In this document: positions 1 to 6,250 of the stretch, in pieces
Position numbering within the stretch: position 1 is the stretch's first letter
How the letters are laid out: each line of letters opens with the position of its first letter
Assembly (NCBI GenBank): GCA_937974135.1
Contig: CALJIH010000172.1
Span: 1 to 6,940, forward strand
Direction of reading: 5' to 3'
DNA from: an uncultured Cocleimonas sp.
Lineage (GTDB): Bacteria > Pseudomonadota > Gammaproteobacteria > Thiotrichales > Thiotrichaceae
Length of the DNA: 6,940 nucleotides
Program-made: the position numbers and the translations under genes
The notes under the pieces: model-generated
Database searches by the model: none
Told to the model about the DNA's origin: nothing
Seen by the model: only the letters and a program-made list of their open reading frames with translations

Positions 1-30
1 AACCATCCCCTCATTTAATCGTCGCGCGCT

Positions 31-51
31 CCTTTTCGTTTATTGAAAAGG
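31..51. repeat. Perfect 7-bp inverted repeat (small hairpin)
   Basis: CCTTTTC (31-37) and GAAAAGG (45-51) are perfect reverse complements separated by a 7-base loop. No T-tract follows on the plus strand, so this is not a classical terminator for plus-strand transcription. It lies about 30 bases upstream of the proposed pip promoter. It could be an operator, or part of the leader of a divergent gene outside the window, since AAGGAG is present on the minus strand. The symmetry is seen directly; any role is a guess. Confidence 0.4.
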
Positions 52-80
52 TAAATAAAAATTATGCGGTGCTATCCGTT

Positions 81-108
81 TTGTATCTAAGTCAGTCGGC
101 GGTATGAT
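81..108 (+). promoter_or_regulatory. Putative sigma70 promoter for pip-dtd
   Basis: A -35-like TTGTAT (81-86) is followed by a 16-base spacer and a -10-like TATGAT (103-108). Transcription would start near 115, leaving a leader of roughly 25 bases before the ATG at 141. The -10 box matches the consensus at five of six positions and the -35 at four of six. The site is upstream of the first gene of a coupled pair, where a promoter is expected. Confidence 0.45.
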
Positions 109-140
109 AGCTATCAATATTTTAATTGTTGGCTCACTGC

Positions 141-1094
141 ATGAATGATCTATTTCCACCGATAAAGAAAAACCACTCGTTTTATCTTAGTGTTGATAAT
201 GATCATGAAATCTATGTAGAAGAATGTGGCAATTCTGATGGTCAGCCCGTTATTTTCTTACATGGTGGACCAGGAGCGGGCTGCGAAATCTACCATCGTC
301 AGTTATTCGATCCAGAAAAATATCGTATCATTTTATTCGATCAACGCGGTTGTGGTCGTTCAAAGCCACATGCATCACTTGTTGCAAATACTACCAATCA
401 TTTGATTGCAGATATGGAATTGATTCGTGAAAAGCTTGAAATACACAAATGGGTTGTCGCTGGTGGTTCTTGGGGTTCAACGCTAGCGCTTGCTTATGCG
501 CAAGCACATCATCAAATGGTCGATGGCTTAATTGTTAGAGGCATATTTTTATCAACGCCTAAAGAAATTCGTTGGTTCTACCAAGAGGGTGCTAGTGAGT
601 TTTATCCTGATTATTGGGCAGATTATTTACAACCTATTCCTGAAGATGAACGCGATGATCTTGTTGATGCTTATCATAAAAGATTAACTGGTGATAATGA
701 GATAGCGCGTATGGGTGCCGCTAAAGCATGGGCTTTATGGGAAGCCCGAACAGCTTCACTTCAACCTAAATCGAGTTTACTCGATCATTTTGGCGACCCA
801 AAAACTGCCTTGAGTGTAGCGAGAATTGAAGCTCATTATTTTATCAACAATGGTTTCTTTGAACCTGATCAATTACTAAATAATATGGATCGATTAAAGA
901 ACATCCCCGGATTCATCATTCATGGTCGTTACGATATGATATGCACTATCAAACAAGCATTTGATTTACATCAAAGATGGCCACAATCAGAGCTATTTGT
1001 TGTTCAAAATGCTGGTCACTCTGCGGGGGAAAAGGGTATAAGTTCAGCACTGATTAAAGCCAGTAATGACATGCTTAAAATCCTCAAATCATGA
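141..1094 (+). CDS. pip: Prolyl iminopeptidase (alpha/beta hydrolase, peptidase family S33)
   Basis: This cytoplasmic enzyme removes N-terminal proline from peptides (EC 3.4.11.5). From the ATG at 141 it is 317 residues, the usual length for the family. The oxyanion-hole motif HGGPG is at residues 41-45. FDQRGCGRS follows at about 66-74, and the nucleophile elbow GGSWGS places the catalytic serine at 110. The probable acid is Asp265 (GRYDM) and the base His293 (NAGHS). A typical WFYQEGAS cap segment is also present. An in-frame TTG at 126 would add only five residues (MLAHC) that are not family-like, so the ATG is preferred, although no good ribosome-binding site precedes it. The stop codon overlaps the start of dtd (ATGA), so the two genes are translationally coupled. 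From memory, the same pip-dtd pairing occurs in Pseudomonas aeruginosa. Confidence 0.95.
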   Translation: MNDLFPPIKKNHSFYLSVDNDHEIYVEECGNSDGQPVIFLHGGPGAGCEIYHRQLFDPEKYRIILFDQRGCGRSKPHASLVANTTNHLIADMELIREKLEIHKWVVAGGSWGSTLALAYAQAHHQMVDGLIVRGIFLSTPKEIRWFYQEGASEFYPDYWADYLQPIPEDERDDLVDAYHKRLTGDNEIARMGAAKAWALWEARTASLQPKSSLLDHFGDPKTALSVARIEAHYFINNGFFEPDQLLNNMDRLKNIPGFIIHGRYDMICTIKQAFDLHQRWPQSELFVVQNAGHSAGEKGISSALIKASNDMLKILKS

Positions 1095-1528
1095 TCGGTC
1101 TGATTCAAAGAGTAACACACGCTAATGTTGTTGTTGAAGGAGCAGAAATCGCTAGCATTGATACTGGCATTCTATTGCTTCTAGGTGTTGAAAAAACAGA
1201 TACTGAAGAAAACGCGAAGAACCTTCTGAGTAAAATAATCAACTTCAGAATATTTGAAGATCAGCAACAAAAGATGAATTTATCGTTATTAAATGCCGAG
1301 GGCTCACTTTTGGTTGTACCACAATTTACCCTACCTGCTGATACACAAAAAGGAACTCGCCCAAGTTTTGCCGCAGCCGCTCCACCTGAACTTGGAAAAA
1401 AACTTTTTGATCAATTTATTGTCCTAGCTAAAGAACATATTATAAACGTTGAAACTGGTCAATTTGGTGCCGACATGAAAGTCTCTTTAACCAATGATGG
1501 CCCTGTCACTTTTTGGTTACAAAAATAA
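1091..1528 (+). CDS. dtd: D-aminoacyl-tRNA deacylase
   Basis: Dtd hydrolyses D-amino acids mischarged onto tRNA (and glycine from tRNA-Ala), a proofreading step acting as a cytoplasmic homodimer. The 145-residue length is standard. The protein starts with the family's MIGLIQRV and carries the QFTL segment at 78-81 followed by an ADTQKGTRPSF stretch. The C-terminal NDGPVTFWL contains the cross-subunit Gly-cisPro pair at Gly137-Pro138. Position 77, usually serine in the SQFTL motif, is proline here; Thr80 is kept. The start ATG shares bases with the pip stop (ATGA). No Shine-Dalgarno sequence is visible, so translation probably depends on coupling to pip. No terminator is obvious downstream. 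Confidence 0.95.
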   Translation: MIGLIQRVTHANVVVEGAEIASIDTGILLLLGVEKTDTEENAKNLLSKIINFRIFEDQQQKMNLSLLNAEGSLLVVPQFTLPADTQKGTRPSFAAAAPPELGKKLFDQFIVLAKEHIINVETGQFGADMKVSLTNDGPVTFWLQK

Positions 1529-1548
1529 AACTATCCACTAAGGCATAT

Positions 1549-1576
1549 TTGCAAAGCATTTTTAGCACCGTATTTT
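1549..1576 (+). promoter_or_regulatory. Possible promoter for the small acidic secreted protein
   Basis: TTGCAA (1549-1554), a 16-base spacer and TATTTT (1571-1576) make a modest sigma70-like match, four of six at each box. The start point would be near 1583, giving a leader of about 26 bases. In such AT-rich DNA a match of this quality can arise by chance. Confidence 0.25.
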
Positions 1577-1608
1577 GAGTGAGATAACCGATACCAGCCA
1601 TTAAAATT

Positions 1609-1842
1609 ATGATTAATATAAAATTACTAATTACTTTTCCAATAATATTTATACTGATGGTCAGTACAAATATTCAAGCTACTGATACAGAAATCAAGCC
1701 AGATAATCAAGCAACAGTTGAAGATACAACTAGTACTGAAAGCGAATCAGAAACAACAAAAGATGAAGCACAAACTTTATCTAACAAAACTGAAGAAGTT
1801 TCAAAAGAAACCCCTGACGAAGAGGAAGAACCGGACTGTTGA
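1609..1842 (+). CDS. Small secreted, highly acidic protein of unknown function
   Basis: This is a 77-residue protein I do not recognise. The first 24 residues look like a Sec signal peptide: Asn3-Lys5, then a long hydrophobic run, then a cleavage-like IQA before Thr25. The predicted mature part is only 53 residues, rich in Glu, Asp, Ser, Thr and Lys, with 19 acidic against 4 basic side chains, and is probably disordered. It ends in four consecutive glutamates followed by Pro-Asp-Cys, so its only cysteine is the last residue. The ATG has no convincing ribosome-binding site. A coherent signal peptide argues it is a real gene. Overlapping frames here are lysine-rich and look like shadows. It lies between dtd and the first rhodanese, same strand, with gaps of 80 and 131 bases. 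Metal binding or thiol attachment is conceivable but speculative. Confidence 0.6.
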   Translation: MINIKLLITFPIIFILMVSTNIQATDTEIKPDNQATVEDTTSTESESETTKDEAQTLSNKTEEVSKETPDEEEEPDC

Positions 1843-1866
1843 TATATTAAGCCTCTCGTTTATTAT
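1839..1866 (+). promoter_or_regulatory. Possible promoter for the first rhodanese-like gene
   Basis: TTGATA (1839-1844), overlapping the stop of the preceding gene, is followed by a 16-base spacer and TATTAT (1861-1866). Both boxes are close to sigma70 consensus. The leader would be about 100 bases. Other AT-rich hexamers nearer the gene cannot be excluded. Confidence 0.3.
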
Positions 1867-1973
1867 CCATAAAGACATATTAAAATTATCCCAGAAGCCA
1901 TATATGCTTTAAATCACGGGCTAAATAATATTGATGGAACAATAAATTTAAATCTCTTGGAGGACAATCACAA

Positions 1974-2684
1974 ATGAACACCTTGAAAGCAATATGCTCG
2001 TTATTAGTTGTTGGCGTTATATCCCTTAGCTTTTCGACAGCTTCCGCTAAAGAAAATAAACCGGTAGGAATTACGCCGACTTTAGCTAGTATCACAGTAA
2101 TGCACAACGGCAAACCCACTGAAATTAAGCGCAATCCGGACAATAAAAATACGGTTAATCCTGCCTTTGCAAAAACGTCTCGTCCATGTCCGCCTTTCTG
2201 TATACAACCAATGAGTCTTGGCAAAGGTATACAAACCATTGGAGAAGTTGAAGTCATTGATTACGCTGACAAGATGTCAAAAGGTGATGACAGCATTAAA
2301 TTGGTTGATTCACGCACTCCAGACTGGGTTGCTAAAGGCACAATTCCTGGCGCTGTGAATGTTTCTTGGGTTGAATTAACGCCTAAAAAAGGAGCAACTA
2401 CTGAAGGCATTATGAATGTCATGACTAAGCAATTTGGTGTTAAGTTAGCTGAGGGTAAAGATGCTTTTGACGTAGATGAAGCAATTGCTGACGGTGATAC
2501 ATCAAAAGTATTTGACTTTTCTGGTGCTAAAACATTGGTGATGTTTTGTAACGGCATGTGGTGCGGACAATCCCCGGCCAGTATTGCCGCATTAAGAAAG
2601 TTTGGCTATCCAGCTGAGAAAATTAAATACTTCCGTGGTGGAATGCAGACTTGGGAAATTCTTGGTCTTTCTACTGCAAAATAA
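1974..2684 (+). CDS. Periplasmic rhodanese-like protein with CPPFC motif
   Basis: This 236-residue protein begins with a clear signal peptide (cleavage after STASA, residue 25), so it should act in the periplasm. A linker ends in CPPFCIQPM, placing Cys72 and Cys76 in a CxxxC arrangement. The rhodanese domain spans about 88-236: KLVDSRTPDWVAKGTIPGAVNV (about 109-130) is the usual early strand and CDC25-like block, and Cys192 lies at the predicted active-site position. The loop reads CNGMWCGQS, about two residues longer than the usual CxxGxRS/T form, and holds a second cysteine (197) and a Trp. RGGMQTWEILGL near the end is typical. Rhodaneses carry sulfane sulfur as a persulfide, but the altered loop means the substrate is unknown. 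GGAGG at 1959-1963, 10 bases before the ATG, is a strong ribosome-binding site. A strong terminator follows, so this looks like a single-gene transcript. Confidence 0.88.
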   Translation: MNTLKAICSLLVVGVISLSFSTASAKENKPVGITPTLASITVMHNGKPTEIKRNPDNKNTVNPAFAKTSRPCPPFCIQPMSLGKGIQTIGEVEVIDYADKMSKGDDSIKLVDSRTPDWVAKGTIPGAVNVSWVELTPKKGATTEGIMNVMTKQFGVKLAEGKDAFDVDEAIADGDTSKVFDFSGAKTLVMFCNGMWCGQSPASIAALRKFGYPAEKIKYFRGGMQTWEILGLSTAK

Positions 2685-2706
2685 CAATTTTTCCATGGTA
2701 TTAATT

Positions 2707-2731
2707 GGCTGGCAATTTGTCAGCCTTTTTT
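2707..2731 (+). terminator. Rho-independent terminator after the first rhodanese gene
   Basis: GGCTG (2707-2711) pairs with CAGCC (2721-2725). The stem extends inward by a G-T wobble and a C-G and A-T pair around a small loop, and is followed immediately by six T residues (2726-2731). It lies 22 bases after the stop at 2684 and separates the rhodanese gene from the downstream membrane operon. Confidence 0.88.
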
Positions 2732-2794
2732 ATGTCTAATCTAAAAAGGACTATTATTATTTAATAAGGATTTTCTTTAGGAGTTTTCTTAAAC

Positions 2795-3457
2795 ATGTCA
2801 CGTGAAAGTTATTATCCATTTTATGGTTGGCTATTGATCACAGGAGCAATAGTTTTTGGTGGGTATCTCGCTTGGAGTTTCGGATTTTTTACAAAGCTTC
2901 TTACTCAAGATGTTACTTATCTTTCTTCGATAATTTCAATTCTATTTCTATTAGTCACCATTTATCTAGGTTTTGCGGCTTGGAAATTGTCGAAGCAAAT
3001 ATCGTATACCAATCACTTTCCCGATCAGAAATATAGCTTTAGCTGGGCATCTGAGCATATTGAATTATTAAATTGGCAACGCCAACAAAACACCAATGAA
3101 TCCGAGTCTTTACTGGCGAGGTTAGTCGAAAGGATTCATCGCGGACATAGCAATGGTTGGTTTTTTTCAGATATCTTAATGCGCTTAGGTTTAATAGGTA
3201 CGGTTATTGGTTTCGTGTTAATGCTTAGCACGGTTTATGAGCTAAAAGATAATGACGTTCAAGCACTACAAAACCTGTTAGGGACAATGGGTAGTGGTAT
3301 GCAAGTGGCTCTATACACTACATTGACTGGCTTAGGTGGGGCTCTTTTGATCAGCATCCAATGTCAATGGTTAGATCGTTGCGCGGATGGTCTAGTTAGT
3401 AAAATCATTAAACTAGGGATGCAAAGCAGCAATACATCTAACGAAAAAATCACCTGA
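2795..3457 (+). CDS. MotA/TolQ/ExbB-type proton-channel family protein
   Basis: This 220-residue inner-membrane protein has four likely transmembrane helices at about 11-31, 43-64, 128-148 and 166-190. The last two carry the family's signature: LGLIGTVIGFVLML with Thr136, and ALYTTLTGLGGALL with Thr175/176, in the places of the pore-lining threonines of ExbB and TolQ. The cytoplasmic part between helices 2 and 3 is about 60 residues. There is no long cytoplasmic coiled tail like that of ZorA. Members of this family form a pentameric channel around a dimeric ExbD/MotB-type partner, and such a partner is encoded 6 bases downstream. AGGAG at 2779-2783 lies 11 bases before the ATG. The upstream terminator makes this the first gene of a three-gene operon. 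The family call is firm; which subfamily and what work it does are unknown. Confidence 0.85.
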   Translation: MSRESYYPFYGWLLITGAIVFGGYLAWSFGFFTKLLTQDVTYLSSIISILFLLVTIYLGFAAWKLSKQISYTNHFPDQKYSFSWASEHIELLNWQRQQNTNESESLLARLVERIHRGHSNGWFFSDILMRLGLIGTVIGFVLMLSTVYELKDNDVQALQNLLGTMGSGMQVALYTTLTGLGGALLISIQCQWLDRCADGLVSKIIKLGMQSSNTSNEKIT

Positions 3458-3463
3458 TTCACT

Positions 3464-4123
3464 ATGGCGAGCTTATATAAACATCACCGCAATCAATCTA
3501 AAGTGGATCCGTTTATCGACCTATTATTCAATAGTCTATTGGGGTTTAGTTTCCTGTTTCTTGTCAGTTTATTATTTATAAATCCTAAAGCAGATAAAGC
3601 AAAAGTAGAAAAACAAGCAGAATACATTATCACAGCCACATGGCCGCAAAATCTAGCCGATGATATTGATCTTTGGATGCGCGCGCCAACAGGCCACACC
3701 GTTTCATACCTGCAAAAAGAAGTTGGATGGCTAAATTTAGAACGCGATGATCGCGGCGAATTAAATGACACTCTAATCATAGATGGAAAGGAAGAAGTCC
3801 ATCCAATCAACCAAGAAATCATAACTATTCGTAAAAGATATGCAGGCGAATATATTGTCAATCTCTACTATTACACCGCCAAATCAAGGAAAGCAATTCC
3901 GGTTGATATTCGTATTGATCGTATCAACCCAAAATACGAAACGGTTTATCGCAAAACCATCAACCTGAATAAACAAGACGAGGAAACTACGGCTGTTCGG
4001 TTTACTATCAAACCAGATGGTGATGTACACGACATCAGCCAACTGCCAACTACATTGACGCCCTACTCACTGGACCATCTTCCAAGTTTGCTACCCGATG
4101 CAATGCTAGGTAAACCACAATGA
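3464..4123 (+). CDS. ExbD/MotB-like partner with a novel periplasmic domain
   Basis: This 219-residue protein has a basic N-terminus and one transmembrane helix at about 17-39. The helix opens with DPFIDLLFNSLLGFSFLF, which matches the PFIDVMLVLL start of ExbD closely enough to align Asp19 with ExbD's proton-carrying Asp25. The rest (about 50-219) should be periplasmic and is neither an OmpA-like peptidoglycan-binding domain (MotB) nor the short ExbD C-terminal domain. It looks beta-rich: a DDIDLWMRAPTG segment (66-77) resembles the 'D-x-DLW-x-x-P-x-G' strand of YfaP/DUF2135-like domains, followed by an LERDDRGELNDT block and GEYIVNLYYY (128-137). It sits 6 bases after the channel gene and overlaps the next gene by 4 bases, so the three are probably made together. 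The stator-partner role is an inference from the helix and context. Confidence 0.75.
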   Translation: MASLYKHHRNQSKVDPFIDLLFNSLLGFSFLFLVSLLFINPKADKAKVEKQAEYIITATWPQNLADDIDLWMRAPTGHTVSYLQKEVGWLNLERDDRGELNDTLIIDGKEEVHPINQEIITIRKRYAGEYIVNLYYYTAKSRKAIPVDIRIDRINPKYETVYRKTINLNKQDEETTAVRFTIKPDGDVHDISQLPTTLTPYSLDHLPSLLPDAMLGKPQ

Positions 4124-4617
4124 ATGATTCGTTTTTACTAATGAGCATAAGTTATGTAGCGTTAGTTGTATTTGTCGTATGGGCAATATTTGGTAAACGT
4201 TTCAGCACTTTGCATAAAATTATCATTTGTTTACTATTACCTATGATCTATTTTATCCATTGGCAGAGTCTTCAAAGCACCAAGGGATGGCCTTCAGATC
4301 AAATTCTACCGACACAATTTGAGTTAATTTCTGCAGATATTGTAGAGCCAAATCCTATAGAAAAAATTGCAGGTAATATTCACCTATGGATTCGGCCATC
4401 TGAAACTGAACCACCACGTGCTTACATACTTGATTATTCTCGTGATTTGCATCAGAGACTTTTCGAAACAAAAAAACGCATGGCATCGGGAAGAAGGCAA
4501 ATCGGTTTACTTTATGATACGAGTAACACAGGTCAGAGCGGTGCAAGTATTGGTGGTGGGATGAAATTGAAATTTAGGAACGCCCCTCGTAAACATTTAC
4601 CCCCAAAAAAACAATAA
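4120..4617 (+). CDS. Third membrane protein of the channel cassette, unknown function
   Basis: This 165-residue protein has two predicted transmembrane helices at about 4-24 and 33-48. The connecting loop is positively charged (Lys26, Arg27, Lys33), which places the loop in the cytoplasm and the C-terminal domain of about 115 residues in the periplasm, on the same side as its neighbour's domain. Notable segments are GWPSDQILPTQFELISADIVEP (about 56-77), GNIHLWIRPSETEPPRAYIL (85-104) and YSRDLHQRLFE (106-116). The tail is glycine-rich then basic and probably flexible. I do not recognise a named family. The start codon overlaps the upstream stop (ATGA), so the gene is translationally coupled to the ExbD-like gene. 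That overlap is the best evidence that it is a component of the same complex. Confidence 0.7.
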   Translation: MNDSFLLMSISYVALVVFVVWAIFGKRFSTLHKIIICLLLPMIYFIHWQSLQSTKGWPSDQILPTQFELISADIVEPNPIEKIAGNIHLWIRPSETEPPRAYILDYSRDLHQRLFETKKRMASGRRQIGLLYDTSNTGQSGASIGGGMKLKFRNAPRKHLPPKKQ

Positions 4618-4636
4618 AATAGCTTTAAAAACTCAT

Positions 4637-4657
4637 AAAAGTAGGGGGGTGTCTTTT
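4637..4657 (+). repeat. G-run element, copy 1
   Basis: AAAAGTAGGGGGGTGT (4637-4652) is followed by CTTTTTT. AAAAG and CTTTT form weak arms around an 11-base loop with six Gs. The same 16 bases occur exactly, inverted, at 6246-6261, and with two transitions at 6809-6831. It lies 20 bases after the channel operon and about 80 before the ibaG-like gene. ACCCCC at 4599-4604 could also pair with GGGGGT ahead of the T-run, so a weak terminator role for the operon is possible. Confidence 0.6.
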
Positions 4658-4737
4658 TTAGTATCCTTAACTGTCTATAAATATCAGTTTAGCTGCCTTA
4701 TACTCTCCAATTATATTAATTTTACTGAGAGATAATC

Positions 4738-4971
4738 ATGAGTATTAGTAATGAAGCGGTAACAAAACTCATTGAAGATGGAATTCCAGGTGCTGACGTA
4801 GTTGTCAACGGAGACGGCTATAAATACGAAACAACGGTAATCAGTGAAACTTTTGAAGGTTTGAACACTCTCAAACGACATCAAGCGGTTTATGCTGCGG
4901 TTAATTCTGCGATTACTTCTGGTGAATTACACGCACTAACAATAACCGCAAAGACTCCAGCCGAAGCATAA
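4738..4971 (+). CDS. ibaG: BolA family protein, IbaG-like
   Basis: This 77-residue cytoplasmic protein matches the BolA fold from end to end: VVNGDGYKYETTVISETFEGL (22-42), RHQAVY (47-52, with the conserved His48) and LHALTITAKTPAEA (64-77, with the invariant His65). The TPAE ending and the short N-terminus are closer to E. coli IbaG (YrbA) than to BolA itself. BolA proteins work with monothiol glutaredoxins in iron-sulfur and iron handling, using the conserved histidine to ligate a shared cluster; IbaG has been linked to acid stress. GAGAGA at 4727-4732, 5 bases before the ATG, is a reasonable ribosome-binding site. In enterobacteria ibaG sits beside murA; here it is 25 bases upstream of a metal transporter, probably in one transcript. 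Confidence 0.88.
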   Translation: MSISNEAVTKLIEDGIPGADVVVNGDGYKYETTVISETFEGLNTLKRHQAVYAAVNSAITSGELHALTITAKTPAEA

Positions 4972-4996
4972 AGAACTAACGATGTCGTTTTAACTA

Positions 4997-6148
4997 ATGA
5001 CAGGCATTATGACGACTAAAATAAACACCAAACAAACTCGTTACGAAGCAACTCGTAACGTTACTTTGGTTGGTTTAGTCACAAACATTTTATTATCACT
5101 GGTGCAATTGATTGGCGGATTTATCGCCAATTCGCAAGCATTGATTGCTGATGGAATCCATACACTTTCCGATCTTGCCAGTGATTTTGTGGTGTTAATT
5201 GCCGCGAAGATAGCGAATCAAGATGCGGATGAATCTCATCCTTATGGTCACGGACGTTTTGAAACTTTGGGTACGGTTATTCTTGGCCTAGCCTTAACGG
5301 CTGTGGCTGTTGGTATAATATTTAATGCTATTTCTCGTTTACTCAGCCCTGAATCTTTAATCCAGCCTGCGCCCATTGCTCTAATATTTGCAGCTATTGC
5401 CATTATAGCCAAAGAAGGGCTTTATCAATTCACGATGCGTGTCGCGAATCGTTTTAAATCAAAAATATTAGAAGCCAATGCTTGGCATCATCGCTCTGAT
5501 GCGATTTCATCATTATTAGTAGCGATCGGTGTTGCTGGTAGTGTTATTTTTGAGATTCCATGGCTCGATGCTGCAGCTGCAATTCTCGTAGGGTTAATGA
5601 TTTTCTATATGGGTTTTAGGCTTGTTTTAGATAGTGTGATGGAGTTTGTAGATACTGCTTGGGATACAGACAAAATTGAGGAAATGAAACATTTCATAAG
5701 TGGCGTTGAAGGTGTAGACCACATGCATATGCTACGCACGCGAAAAATGGGTAACGATGTTTTAGCCGATGTTCACTTACAAGTAAATTCGTATCTTAGC
5801 GTATCCGAAGGTCATTATATTGCTGAAAACATGATGGCAAAACTACGTAAGAAATTTCCTGAGCTGAGTGATATTACTGTTCATATTGATCCTGAAGATG
5901 ATGAAACGGCGTCGCTATCAAAAACTTTACCAAGTCGCCAAGAGCTCATGAAAACCCTCTACCCTTTGCTACAAAAACATGAACTCGATGAAATTGTTTA
6001 CAGTATCAATCTTCACTACATTAATGGAAAAATTGAGACTGAGTTTGTTTTGAAGGAATCTAAAGCAGGTGGAATTCTAAATGCTTTTAAATCAGATTGT
6101 GAAGAAATTGAGGTTATTCGACGTATTAATATTCTAATTCAAAAGTAA
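4997..6148 (+). CDS. Cation diffusion facilitator (FieF/YiiP-type divalent metal exporter)
   Basis: This inner-membrane antiporter should export Zn2+, Fe2+ or related ions in exchange for protons. In the 383 residues, a first helix starts near 22. The second carries DGIHTLSD, whose His55 and Asp59 align with the site-A Asp45/Asp49 of YiiP. HPYGHGRFETL (81-91) is the signature loop, and helix 5 has HHRSD with His164 and Asp168. Having His at the first site-A position instead of Asp is usual in zinc-leaning members. The cytoplasmic dimerisation domain covers about 225-300 (GVDHMHMLRTR, ADVHLQV, HIDPEDD). It is followed by about 83 extra residues (301-383) absent from E. coli FieF. An in-frame ATG at 5009, preceded by a weak AGG, is an equally possible start. 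It follows the BolA gene by 25 bases. Confidence 0.9.
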   Translation: MTGIMTTKINTKQTRYEATRNVTLVGLVTNILLSLVQLIGGFIANSQALIADGIHTLSDLASDFVVLIAAKIANQDADESHPYGHGRFETLGTVILGLALTAVAVGIIFNAISRLLSPESLIQPAPIALIFAAIAIIAKEGLYQFTMRVANRFKSKILEANAWHHRSDAISSLLVAIGVAGSVIFEIPWLDAAAAILVGLMIFYMGFRLVLDSVMEFVDTAWDTDKIEEMKHFISGVEGVDHMHMLRTRKMGNDVLADVHLQVNSYLSVSEGHYIAENMMAKLRKKFPELSDITVHIDPEDDETASLSKTLPSRQELMKTLYPLLQKHELDEIVYSINLHYINGKIETEFVLKESKAGGILNAFKSDCEEIEVIRRINILIQK

Positions 6149-6194
6149 GGATTAGATTACGAATAAGGTTAAAGACGGGTCTGTGGAACACTCT

Positions 6195-6250
6195 TGCTGA
6201 GCTTTGCCTAAGTATGCCGAATATTTATGCTGAGCTTGTCGAAGTACACC
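6195..6250. repeat. Two degenerate direct copies of a TGCTGAGCTT...AAGTA repeat
   Basis: Copy A (6195-6218) and copy B (6228-6250) share TGCTGAGCTT, then a variable few bases, then AAGTA and a final CC. On the minus strand, copy B contains TTCGACAAGCTCAG, which I recognise as a short dispersed repeat seen between genes in many unrelated bacterial genomes. Copy A has lost the TCGA core. They lie in the convergent space between the CDF transporter and the second rhodanese. Copy B runs straight into the second G-run element. Confidence 0.6.

Noticed and set aside
1..14. Start of a divergent minus-strand gene (ATG at 14-12 with AAGGAG at 29-34)
   Set aside because: The spacing of 14 bases is long and only a few codons are visible, so it cannot be supported.
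126..140. TTG start extending pip by five residues
   Set aside because: The added MLAHC does not look like the family's N-terminus, and the ATG at 141 gives the normal MNDLFPPI-type beginning.
1718..1912. 64-residue lysine-rich plus-strand frame
   Set aside because: It is a frame-shifted reading of the Glu/Lys-rich codons of the small secreted protein gene and has no ribosome-binding site.
1886..2257. 123-residue minus-strand reading frame
   Set aside because: It lies mostly opposite the well-supported rhodanese gene, has no family resemblance and ends in the promoter/leader region; it is a shadow.
3493..3861. 122-residue minus-strand reading frame
   Set aside because: It is antisense to the ExbD-like gene, whose frame has coherent topology and operon spacing; it has no recognisable features.
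2795..4617. Zorya-type anti-phage defence (ZorA/ZorB)
   Set aside because: The channel protein has no long cytoplasmic helical tail, its partner has no OmpA-like domain, and no ZorC/D/E-like helicase or nuclease is nearby.
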